NCBI GenBank assembly: GCA_947595345.1
Contig: CANQEQ010000004.1
Span: 1 to 33,892, forward strand
Length of the DNA: 33,892 nt
Reading direction: 5' to 3'
Source of the DNA: an uncultured Bacilli bacterium
GTDB taxonomy: Bacteria > Bacillota_I > Bacilli_A > RF39 > UBA660
This document shows positions 16,917 through 23,804 of this stretch, piece after piece. The position numbers and the translations under genes are program-made. The notes under the pieces were generated by a model that was given only the letters and a program-made list of their open reading frames with translations, had not been told where the DNA came from and ran no database searches. The first letter of the stretch is position 1. Each line of letters opens with the position of its first letter.

Positions 16917-17441
16917 TTATTTTTTAGGTGCAAGCATCATAGTCATAGTTCTTCCATCAAGCTTTGGTGCATCTGTAATTATAGCAATATCACTTAATCT
17001 ATCAGCAAACTTAATTAAAACATCTTGTCCAAGTTCGGTATGGGACATTTGACGACCTTTAAACCTTATTGTAAGCTTAATTTTAGCACCTTTTTCAAGA
17101 TACTTTGTTACTTGTCTTAACTTAGTTTCAAAATCTCCAACATCAATTACACTACTAAGACGAAATTCTTTAGTTTCAGTCATATTAGCTTTTTGACGTT
17201 TCATGTTTTCTTTTTCTTTTTTGTTTTTTAGATAACGATATTTGTTATAATCCATAATTTTACAAACTGGTGGATTACCACTTGGATTCATCAAAACTAA
17301 ATCAAGTCCTGCATAATTAGCAAGAATTAAGGCATCTTTAAGTGGTTTTACTCCAACTTGTTCACCATTTGGTCCTATAACTAAAACGGAATTTGCTTTG
17401 ATTTGTTCATTGATTAACAAAGCATTTTTGTTGTTTGCGAT
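16917..17441 (-). CDS. infC: Translation initiation factor IF-3 (probable AUC start)
   Basis: About 174 residues with both IF-3 domains. The N-domain includes LLINEQIKANSVLVIGPNG and LANYAGLDLVLMNP. A lysine-rich linker follows, then the C-domain with RLSSVIDVGDFETK and the FKGRQMSHTELG block. IF-3 keeps 30S subunits free and checks start-codon pairing. An open frame reaches a TTG at 17454-17456, but that TTG and the next two codons are part of the ribosome binding site GGAGGTG (17448-17454). The codon at the right distance (8 bases after GGAGG) is ATC at 17439-17441, followed by GCAAACAACAAA. Rare AUU/AUC starts are a conserved device by which IF-3 limits its own synthesis, so I place the start there. 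Confidence 0.9.
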   Translation of the reverse strand: MANNKNALLINEQIKANSVLVIGPNGEQVGVKPLKDALILANYAGLDLVLMNPSGNPPVCKIMDYNKYRYLKNKKEKENMKRQKANMTETKEFRLSSVIDVGDFETKLRQVTKYLEKGAKIKLTIRFKGRQMSHTELGQDVLIKFADRLSDIAIITDAPKLDGRTMTMMLAPKK

Positions 17442-17464
17442 ACAAAACACCTCCAATTAAATTT

Positions 17465-17492
17465 AAAAAAAGTAGATAAAATTATCCACTTT
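17465..17492 (-). terminator. Attenuator terminator in the infC leader
   Basis: AAAGTGGATAA (17482-17492) pairs with TTATCTACTTT (17469-17479) across a 2-base gap and is followed by a seven-T tract, 9-37 bases upstream of the infC ribosome binding site. A terminator inside a leader, ahead of the genes it serves, indicates attenuation. Confidence 0.75.
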
Positions 17493-17612
17493 AAATACAC
17501 TAAAAATAATCTAATGACTAACTATAAAAATTTATAGCTCTTATTATTTAGGCATTTAACCCATTGCTGATTGCAATCAGGTGGAATAATCTCTTTCCTT
17601 TTTCAATTTACG
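17493..17612 (-). promoter_or_regulatory. infC-rpmI-rplT leader RNA (L20-type attenuation leader)
   Basis: The transcript from the promoter at 17619-17647 has about 120 bases of structured leader before the attenuator. ATTATTCCAC (17581-17590) can pair, with one bulged T, with GTGGATAAT of the terminator's 5' arm (from 17489 downward). This gives a mutually exclusive antiterminator. A local stem CTGATT/AATCAG lies directly after it. In Bacillus, L20 represses this operon through such a leader. That it does so here is inference from gene order and these stems. Confidence 0.55.
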
Positions 17613-17618
17613 TATGTA

Positions 17619-17647
17619 ATCATACTTGATTTTTCCTTATTTGTCAA
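17619..17647 (-). promoter_or_regulatory. Promoter of the infC-rpmI-rplT-rpsB-tsf cluster
   Basis: TTGACA (17642-17647), spacer of exactly 17 bases, TATGAT (17619-17624) on the minus strand: one of the best sigma-A promoters in the window. The predicted start lies near 17612, about 170 bases upstream of the infC start. Confidence 0.8.
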
Positions 17648-17665
17648 GCATTTTTTAGTTTTTAC

Positions 17666-18403
17666 TTAATTATTTTTATAATACTTAAAATAATCTTCTA
17701 AAAGAGCTCTTTCATTTTGAAATTTAATATAATGTAAATTGTTTTTAGATAACTTATAAATATCTTTACAAACTTTCCTATTTTTAAACTTAAAATCATA
17801 AAGATACCTTTCAAGTAAAAACTTATTATACAAAAATTTAACCTCTTCAAGACTTTTTATAATTTTAAATACTAAAAAAATACTAATTAAAAATAAGTTT
17901 AAATTGCAATAATTAAATAGACAAAATAAAATTACTAAGAAAGTAGTTATAATAGATACAACAAATGTTATATAAAAACTCGTTATATAGTTAAAAAATT
18001 TATCTAAAAATAAATTTAAAAGTCTCCCTCCATCAAGTGACAAACAAGGAAGCAAATTAAAGCATAAAATTGATAAATGATAAATTCTAATATATGGATA
18101 ACTAAAAAAATGATTTAAAACTAAAAAAGTTAAAATCTGCATTAAAGGTCCGGCTAATAATACTAAAATTTCTTTATTAATACTTTCATTTTCATAATGT
18201 TCAAATAAAGTTTTTCCACCATAAGGATAAAAAGTTATCCTAATAATCTTCCAATTAAATAAAAGTCCTACTATAATATGACCAAGTTCATGAAAAAATA
18301 CTAAAAGAAAAATGAAAGTAAATTCTTTAAACATTCCTGTTATTATTACAAAGAATAATAAAATATACAAAGAATTATCAAACTTAATCCATGTAGTCTT
18401 CAA
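17666..18403 (-). CDS. SpoIVFB-like M50 intramembrane metalloprotease
   Basis: 245 residues with several membrane helices. The zinc site HELGH is at 38-42 inside a helix, and the second zinc ligand is Asp124 in NLLPCLSLDGGRLLN. This is the standard S2P/M50B arrangement. Such enzymes cut substrates within the membrane; SpoIVFB releases pro-sigma-K in spore formers. The C-terminal CBS domain of Bacillus SpoIVFB is absent and replaced by a short basic tail. It overlaps the upstream SpoIVFA-like gene by 20 bases, the same pairing as in Bacillus. The substrate here is unknown and no sporulation sigma factor gene is in the window. Confidence 0.85.
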   Translation of the reverse strand: MKTTWIKFDNSLYILLFFVIITGMFKEFTFIFLLVFFHELGHIIVGLLFNWKIIRITFYPYGGKTLFEHYENESINKEILVLLAGPLMQILTFLVLNHFFSYPYIRIYHLSILCFNLLPCLSLDGGRLLNLFLDKFFNYITSFYITFVVSIITTFLVILFCLFNYCNLNLFLISIFLVFKIIKSLEEVKFLYNKFLLERYLYDFKFKNRKVCKDIYKLSKNNLHYIKFQNERALLEDYFKYYKNN

Positions 18404-18992
18404 ATTTTAAATACTTCTCTTCCTTCTCAAAAACTAAATATAAAAAATTACCCTTGGCTTCTCCTAAATAATTACCAGCCGTTACATAATCATATAAACT
18501 AACACTAGGATTATTGATATTACCATACCAAATATCTACTCCATCTATTCCTTCTATAATTACTACATTACCATAATTGTCTATTTCTCCACTAAAAACT
18601 ACTACTCCATCTTTTATAATTGGTACTAAATAATTGTTACTAACTTCTAACTTATATCCATCATAATAAATATTATAATTTTTATATTCTAGTTTTTCAT
18701 TAAAAACTTCTTCTATTTCCCCATCTTCAATTTTAGGCAAAAGAGCTCCAAAATACTTTTCATAAATATTATTTAAGTAAGCAAATGATATATTATTATT
18801 AAAAACTTTTTCTTTAACAAATGTTTTAAACTTAGGATTAACTTTCATTACAATTAAACAAATTATTACTAATATAAAACAAATTAAAATTTTATTTAAA
18901 AGGCCTACTAAAAAACTTTTCTTTTTCTTATTTTCTTTATTAACTTTTTTTCCACTTTTTTGGTTTAAAAATTTACTTTCAGTTGGTTCCAT
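18384..18992 (-). CDS. SpoIVFA-like membrane-anchored degenerate M23 protein
   Basis: 202 residues from the preferred start. A basic cytoplasmic segment is followed by a membrane helix at about 29-49 and an extracellular C-terminal domain. The end (GNVVIIEGIDGVDIWYGNI, SVSLYDYVTAGNYLG, then NFLYLVFEKEEKYL) aligns well by eye with the lysostaphin-like end of SpoIVFA, which binds and inhibits SpoIVFB. The M23 zinc ligands are not visible, as in SpoIVFA. Start choice: an ATG at 19007 overlaps a TATAAT-like element, while the ATG at 18992 has GGTGAT 7 bases upstream and gives MEPTESKFL. The 20-base overlap with the protease gene indicates coupled expression. Confidence 0.75.
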   Translation of the reverse strand: MEPTESKFLNQKSGKKVNKENKKKKSFLVGLLNKILICFILVIICLIVMKVNPKFKTFVKEKVFNNNISFAYLNNIYEKYFGALLPKIEDGEIEEVFNEKLEYKNYNIYYDGYKLEVSNNYLVPIIKDGVVVFSGEIDNYGNVVIIEGIDGVDIWYGNINNPSVSLYDYVTAGNYLGEAKGNFLYLVFEKEEKYLKFEDYMD

Positions 18993-19076
18993 TATATTTA
19001 TCACCATTATAGTATATTAAATGTTCTAGTCTTTTATTAGTTATTTATTAAATTTTCCTATTTATTATTTTTTATT

Positions 19077-20273
19077 TTAAGTATATTTATTATTATTAAA
19101 AACTAATTTCATATTTTTAATCTCAGCACTAGTTTTAGATGTTTCTAAATTGTCATTAAATAAGAAATCATATCTAAATAGTGTAAAACCTTCATATTTA
19201 TTTAAAGTTTTAACATAATTTATTTGTCTATTAATTATATTATTGTTATTTAACCACTCATATTTTCCACTTCCAGCCTGCTTATCTAATTGACCAACTT
19301 TATAAAAAGCTAAAACCGGTACAATTTTAGTATCATTTGCAATTAAATCATTCCATTCTTTAACTGTTTCCATAAAAGGTTTATACTGATTTTCAAAACC
19401 ATAGTAAACTTGAGGCATTATTATATCAACATAACCACTTTCTTTAAGCCAAGTTTTAACATCAGCAAAATGATATTCATAATTATTATTTAAGTTTCCA
19501 TCAGGTGCTATACTAAAAACAATATCTTTATTATAACTTTTAATAGTTTCATAAACACTTCTTATCATAGTATTTACCATTTCTAATCTATAATCTCCTA
19601 AAGTAATGTTAGGATTTTTTAAAGAATATTTTTTATAATTTTCTAAATCTATTTCTTGGTCAACATAGAAATAATCATCAAAATGAATACCATCTATTTT
19701 ATAATTTGTAATTAATTCAAAAACTTGTTTAACAATTAAATCTATAACTTTAGAACTAGTTGGATTATAGTAAATTCCCAAATCACTTACTTTTACTTCA
19801 TTAGTATTAAGAAGTATATAAGCTGGATTTTCTTTAGAGATTTTTTCAGTATCATTACTTGAACTTATCCGATAAGGATTAATCCAAGCATGAACTTTTA
19901 TATTTCTTTTATGGGCTTCATTTAAAAAATATTCTAAATAATCCATTCCCGGATTTTTACCTTCTAAACCAGTTAAAGTACTTGAAAAAGGAAATATTTT
20001 AGATTTGTATATGCTATCTGAAAAAGGTGAAACATGCAAAAATATTGTATTCAAATCAAGAGACTTAATATTATCTAACATTTTATTAATATATGCTTTG
20101 TTAATACTTAAAGAATTTCCTTTAAAATAAGTTAGATATTCTAAATAGCTAATATAAACTCCTTTAATCTCCTCTTCTTCTAAAGACTTTTTTTCAAACT
20201 TTTTACTAGAAACTAGAACATTAGAAATTAAAAATAAACTAGAAATTAAAAAAAAGACAAATATTTTTTTCAT
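19077..20273 (-). CDS. Secreted glycoside-hydrolase-like protein, GHL10 (DUF187) family
   Basis: 398 residues. The N-terminus is a signal peptide or anchor (about 1-22) without a clear lipobox. The rest is a TIM-barrel of the GHL10/YngK type. Typical blocks are KGVYISYLEY, HVSPFSDSIY, VHAWINPYRI, DGIHFDDYF (with adjacent Asp residues of the presumed active site), DIVFSIAPDG and DIIMPQVYYG. Family members are linked to peptidoglycan or cell-wall glycan hydrolysis, but the exact activity is not fixed. Its length fits a single-domain member. It lies 56 bases downstream of argS and about 80 bases upstream of the SpoIVFA-like gene. Confidence 0.8.
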   Translation of the reverse strand: MKKIFVFFLISSLFLISNVLVSSKKFEKKSLEEEEIKGVYISYLEYLTYFKGNSLSINKAYINKMLDNIKSLDLNTIFLHVSPFSDSIYKSKIFPFSSTLTGLEGKNPGMDYLEYFLNEAHKRNIKVHAWINPYRISSSNDTEKISKENPAYILLNTNEVKVSDLGIYYNPTSSKVIDLIVKQVFELITNYKIDGIHFDDYFYVDQEIDLENYKKYSLKNPNITLGDYRLEMVNTMIRSVYETIKSYNKDIVFSIAPDGNLNNNYEYHFADVKTWLKESGYVDIIMPQVYYGFENQYKPFMETVKEWNDLIANDTKIVPVLAFYKVGQLDKQAGSGKYEWLNNNNIINRQINYVKTLNKYEGFTLFRYDFLFNDNLETSKTSAEIKNMKLVFNNNKYT

Positions 20274-20329
20274 ATAATCACTAATACATTGTATGAAATC
20301 TCTTTGTCTTTATTTGTCATTATTTAATA

Positions 20330-22045
20330 CTACATTCTATCTACTTCACTAATAGCTAATACATCAAGTAATTCATGCATAATATTATAAACTAATTTAC
20401 ACATTCCAAGATAAGTATTTTTAATATCAGCACTTTCTGTTAATATATGATGGTTATTATAAAATTTATTAAATAAACTTGCAAGTTCAAATAGAAAATC
20501 AGTAATATAATTTAAACTTTTATCATTATATGAACGTTCTAACACTTGAGGTAATTCTAAAACTTTTAAGAAAATAGCTGAAACTTTTTGATTAGGTACT
20601 TGAGTTATTTTAAATTCTTTTAAACCACTTTTTTTAAGTAATGATTTAAGTCTTACTACCGTATATAAAATATATGGTCCGGTTTTTCCATCAAATGAAG
20701 AAAATTTTAGAGGTTCAAATATATAATCAGTATTTCTAAACGACATTAAATCAGCAAATTTTAAAGTCGCAATTGTAAGTTTTTCACATACTTCTTCTTT
20801 ATTCTCAATATCTTCTTTTATCTTTGGTCTAATCATATCAGATATTTGTTCAATTAGAGTTTTAAGTTCCATGACTCCACCATCTCTTGTTTTAAATGGT
20901 TTTCCATCACTTCCATTAATAGTACCAAAGCCAAAGTGTAAAAGATTACAATTATAAGGAACTAATCCAGCTTTATAAGATGCTCTAAAAACTTGTTCAA
21001 AGTATAATGATTGACGATTATCTGTAAAATACCAAATCTCATCTGGATTAAATCGTTTAACTCTACTATAAATCGTTGCTAAATCACGAGTAGCATAAAT
21101 GGTAGCTCCATCTTTTTTTATTACAATTAAAGGTGGCATTTCTTTAGTATCCGTTTCTTCTTTAACATCCATGACTAAAGCTCCATTTGATTCATGTAAA
21201 TAAGGTTTTAATATTTCTAACATCTTGGGAACATCTTTAAAAGAGTCTAATTCCCCTTCCCATAAATCAAAATGACAATTTAATTTTTCATAAACTTCTT
21301 TAATAGATACAATTGAAATATTTACTAATTGTTTCCATAATTCTAAATATCTTTTATTGCCTTTATCAATTTCAGCTGTTATATCTCTTACTTCTTGCAT
21401 TCTTTCTTCATCTTCATTTGCTTTTATATTAGCTGAAACATATAATTCTCCTAAATCAGCAGGTGTATAAGTTAATTTAGGATATTCACCTTTAAAATTC
21501 TCGTCAAAGAAAGGTAAATCAGGTTCTCTTAATTTGAGCTCAGAAATAAGCATACCAGCTTGTCTTCCTAAATCTCCTAAATGAACATCAGATATTGTCT
21601 CATCACCAAGTAATTTAGCAAGACGTTTCATAGCTTCTCCGATATTTGGAGAACGCATATGTCCAACATGTAAAGCTTTAGCAGCATTAGCACCACCATA
21701 ATCTAGAAATACTTTTTTTGTAGGATGTTTATCAACTAATCTGTTAAAATCTTTTAAAACTTCATTTAAGTATTCTAAAACTTTTTCTTCTTTGAAAGAA
21801 AAATTAATAAATCCTGGATTAGCAACATTTACGTTTATAAATCTATCATCAATTTTATTTACTATTTCATTTGCAATATAAATTGGGCTTTTATGATATT
21901 TCTTAGCTAAACTCATAGCAATATTTAATTGATAATCGCCAAGTTCACGCCTGTTGGATGGTAATATTAAAACATTTGGCAATTCGTAATTTAATTCTTT
22001 TAAAACATCTTTTAAATAGTTTTCTTGCTCTTTAATAAAACTCAT
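20330..22045 (-). CDS. argS: Arginyl-tRNA synthetase
   Basis: 571 residues, the usual length. Class I synthetase that charges tRNA-Arg. The HIGH motif is HVGH at 126-129 after FLDYGGANAAKAL. The KMSK-equivalent region is KPFKTRDGGVMEL, as usual for ArgRS enzymes that lack a canonical KMSKS. The C-terminal anticodon-binding domain contains GPYILYTVVRLKSLL and ends LLDVLAISEVDRM. A consensus promoter lies upstream and the start has GGAAAAG spacing. Nothing odd is seen. Confidence 0.97.
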   Translation of the reverse strand: MSFIKEQENYLKDVLKELNYELPNVLILPSNRRELGDYQLNIAMSLAKKYHKSPIYIANEIVNKIDDRFINVNVANPGFINFSFKEEKVLEYLNEVLKDFNRLVDKHPTKKVFLDYGGANAAKALHVGHMRSPNIGEAMKRLAKLLGDETISDVHLGDLGRQAGMLISELKLREPDLPFFDENFKGEYPKLTYTPADLGELYVSANIKANEDEERMQEVRDITAEIDKGNKRYLELWKQLVNISIVSIKEVYEKLNCHFDLWEGELDSFKDVPKMLEILKPYLHESNGALVMDVKEETDTKEMPPLIVIKKDGATIYATRDLATIYSRVKRFNPDEIWYFTDNRQSLYFEQVFRASYKAGLVPYNCNLLHFGFGTINGSDGKPFKTRDGGVMELKTLIEQISDMIRPKIKEDIENKEEVCEKLTIATLKFADLMSFRNTDYIFEPLKFSSFDGKTGPYILYTVVRLKSLLKKSGLKEFKITQVPNQKVSAIFLKVLELPQVLERSYNDKSLNYITDFLFELASLFNKFYNNHHILTESADIKNTYLGMCKLVYNIMHELLDVLAISEVDRM

Positions 22046-22098
22046 ACTACTTTTCCTTTCTTTTTAATGTGTCTAAAGACTTTCTCAATACATCTAAT

Positions 22099-22127
22099 AA
22101 TATATTAAAATTTTTTAGGAAAGTCAA
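22099..22127 (-). promoter_or_regulatory. argS promoter
   Basis: TTGACT (22122-22127), exactly 17 bases, TATATT (22099-22104) on the minus strand, about 55 bases upstream of the argS start. Confidence 0.7.
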
Positions 22128-22145
22128 TTAGAAACAAAAGAAAAG

Positions 22146-23273
22146 TTAGTTAAAGCTTTGTTTAATTTCTTCAATATTACTAAATTGTTCTGATATCCTT
22201 TGAAATTTCTCTATACTTTCTACTATTCCCTCATAATTATCAGGATTTTTATTCATAAGTTGTAATTTTTTAGGTGTAATTAACATTTGTTTGTAAATTT
22301 GCAATATATTTTTAATAGCTTCTAAATCTCCTTTTTCAGATAATATCTCACATTTCTTTTCTAAATAATCTAATAAGATTAATTGAATATTTCCTAAAAT
22401 ATTTTGTTTTTCTTTTAAATCTCTAATTTGAAAATTTATTTCTATACTTCTAAATAATTGAAATGCTAAAGTTGAATTAGCAATTATTTTTTCTAATTTT
22501 TGTTCTAAAAGAGATGTTCCTAGATTTTCAAAATATGATTTTAAAAAGACATCTAATCCTATAATTTGAATAAGTTGATTTATTAAATTTTCTTCAATGT
22601 AATAATTAGAAGAAAATTCATAAACATTAGGAAACCCTGCCATAGCAATTATTTCGGTAAAACCTTCTGTAAGTCCTCTATTTTTTTCACTTTCAATATC
22701 AGATGGAAATTTATCAAATCCACACAATGATATTCCTGTTTTAGAATCATACTTACTAGAAGACATATGGGCTAGTTCATGTAATAAAGTCTCTGAATAA
22801 ATTTTTCCAAAACTCTCTTTAGGATTACTTGTTAATTTAGCTATTTCCCATGTCTTTAATGTAGTTTTTTTGTCCATTATTATACTATTATCTCTAGTAT
22901 TATAAGCTCCTCCAGCTTTTTCATTATTTACTTTTGAAGCTACATCATCAAAATCAAGATTTACTTTTAATGTTTTTAAATTATTATAAAAATTTTCTCT
23001 GCTATTAGCAGGAATTATATTTTCTAACCATTCTAGAATAGTCGTCAAGTATTCTTTACTTTCTAATTCCTGATTAGAATTTATTATTTCAATTAGTTTA
23101 TTGCTATCATACTCATAACCTTTTTTATTAGATAAAATATTAACTATTTCTTTTTCTTCATTTTCAGTTAATTTTACTAAATCACTATTTTCTTTTTTTA
23201 AAATTTTTAATGTTTTATCTTCAAAAAATATAAAATATTGCTGATTATTATAAGTGAAAAAATTTGTTTTCAT
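22146..23273 (-). CDS. Putative zincin-like metallopeptidase, unknown family
   Basis: 375 residues from the preferred start. The only recognisable motif is LLHELAHMSSSKYD near 160-173, a zinc-binding HExxH. TEGFTEIIAM follows about 38 residues later, whose Glu could be the third ligand, as in gluzincins. The N-terminus is rich in Lys and Asn and the C-terminal 150 residues are predicted helical. No signal peptide or membrane helix is evident, so it should be cytoplasmic. Start choice: a GTG at 23285 would use the ribosome binding site (GTGAGG) as its own codons, while the ATG at 23273 lies 6 bases after it. The gene stands alone between argS and a large gap. The substrate is unknown. Confidence 0.55.
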   Translation of the reverse strand: MKTNFFTYNNQQYFIFFEDKTLKILKKENSDLVKLTENEEKEIVNILSNKKGYEYDSNKLIEIINSNQELESKEYLTTILEWLENIIPANSRENFYNNLKTLKVNLDFDDVASKVNNEKAGGAYNTRDNSIIMDKKTTLKTWEIAKLTSNPKESFGKIYSETLLHELAHMSSSKYDSKTGISLCGFDKFPSDIESEKNRGLTEGFTEIIAMAGFPNVYEFSSNYYIEENLINQLIQIIGLDVFLKSYFENLGTSLLEQKLEKIIANSTLAFQLFRSIEINFQIRDLKEKQNILGNIQLILLDYLEKKCEILSEKGDLEAIKNILQIYKQMLITPKKLQLMNKNPDNYEGIVESIEKFQRISEQFSNIEEIKQSFN

Positions 23274-23367
23274 AAAGTACCTCACTATATTTCAATTGTA
23301 ATTTAATCCTGAACATTTATGATTTTTGTTATGTATATTTATTTAATTTACTTTATTTTCTAATTTA

Positions 23368-23397
23368 ATTATATCATATTATATGTAAAGGTTTAAA
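23368..23397 (-). promoter_or_regulatory. Candidate promoter of the zincin-like gene
   Basis: TATAAT (23368-23373) with TGA just ahead (extended -10), and a TTTAAA-like -35 about 18 bases further upstream. It lies about 95 bases before the ATG. Sequence 23400-23520 is plain AT-rich with no recognised content. Confidence 0.4.
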
Positions 23398-23523
23398 TAA
23401 ATTTAAAAGCAATTTTTCTAAATAAACAATATAATTTACATAGAAAAATATTAAATTTAGCAATTTTTCTTGATTTTTAGATTATTTTTTAATATTCTTT
23501 ATTTGGGTTAATCTAATGATAAT

Positions 23524-23643
23524 ATGTCGCCTAGAGAGTTCTGGACTCAAGGTTCAGCCGGTTGTGTTTGGAATGTTAACACGACTGGAGAAATCAACGA
23601 TAAACGGGTTTCTAACACTAATGGCGTGCGCGCAAGATTTTAA
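23524..23643 (+). pseudogene. Orphan fragment of a surface-protein variable domain (39 codons, plus strand)
   Basis: A 120-base island with about 45% G+C (54 of 120) stands in an AT-rich gap. It reads on the plus strand as 39 codons ending in TAA: MSPREFWTQGSAGCVW, then NVNTTGEINDKRVS, then NTNGVRARF. An in-frame stop lies 15 bases before the ATG, and there is no ribosome binding site. The peptide resembles the C-terminal lectin-like module of the surface protein at 32761-33892 (MSPGAF, VNTAGEL, ending LGFHAV), and both share the bases ATGTCGCCT. It may be a decayed gene end, a donor cassette, or the template or variable repeat of a diversity-generating retroelement. It ends in a GC-rich GGCGTGCGCGCAAG. 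No reverse transcriptase is in the window. Confidence 0.5.
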
Positions 23644-23670
23644 TTAAGTCTTTTTAAACTACTAAGGTAT

Positions 23671-23697
23671 AAAAAAAGAGATTAAAAACAAGATTAA
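23671..23697 (-). terminator. Hairpin with T tract in the 23.3-23.8 kb gap
   Basis: On the minus strand GGGATTAA pairs with TTAATCTC (one G-U pair) and is followed by seven T (23671-23677). No gene ends here. It may be the remnant of a lost gene or stop a short RNA started between 23700 and 23760. A palindrome TGGAAATTTTCCA lies just beside it. Confidence 0.45.
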
Positions 23698-23766
23698 TCC
23701 CTGGAAATTTTCCAAAATACATAATATAGATGTTTTTTAATTTTTTTAACAAACTAGAACTATATT

Positions 23767-23801
23767 AAAAAGCCAGATTACTTTAAAATAATCTGACTTT
23801 T
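23767..23801 (-). terminator. Terminator of the 800-residue protein gene
   Basis: A 13-base stem with one G-U pair: AAAAGTCAGATTA (23789-23801) with TAATCTGGCTTTT (23767-23780), 8-base loop and a T-rich 3' end. It starts 4 bases after the stop codon. Strong. Confidence 0.8.
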
Positions 23802-23804
23802 CTT

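Noticed and set aside
16718-16927. Plus-strand open frame opposite rpmI
   Set aside because: Lies opposite a certain ribosomal protein gene.
17454-17456. TTG start for infC
   Set aside because: The codon is part of the GGAGGTG ribosome binding site, so the ATC downstream is preferred.
19005-19007. ATG start 15 bases upstream for the SpoIVFA-like gene
   Set aside because: It overlaps a TATAAT-like element and lacks a ribosome binding site; the next ATG has GGTGAT in place.
23283-23285. GTG start for the zincin-like gene
   Set aside because: It lies within the ribosome binding site of the ATG at 23271-23273.
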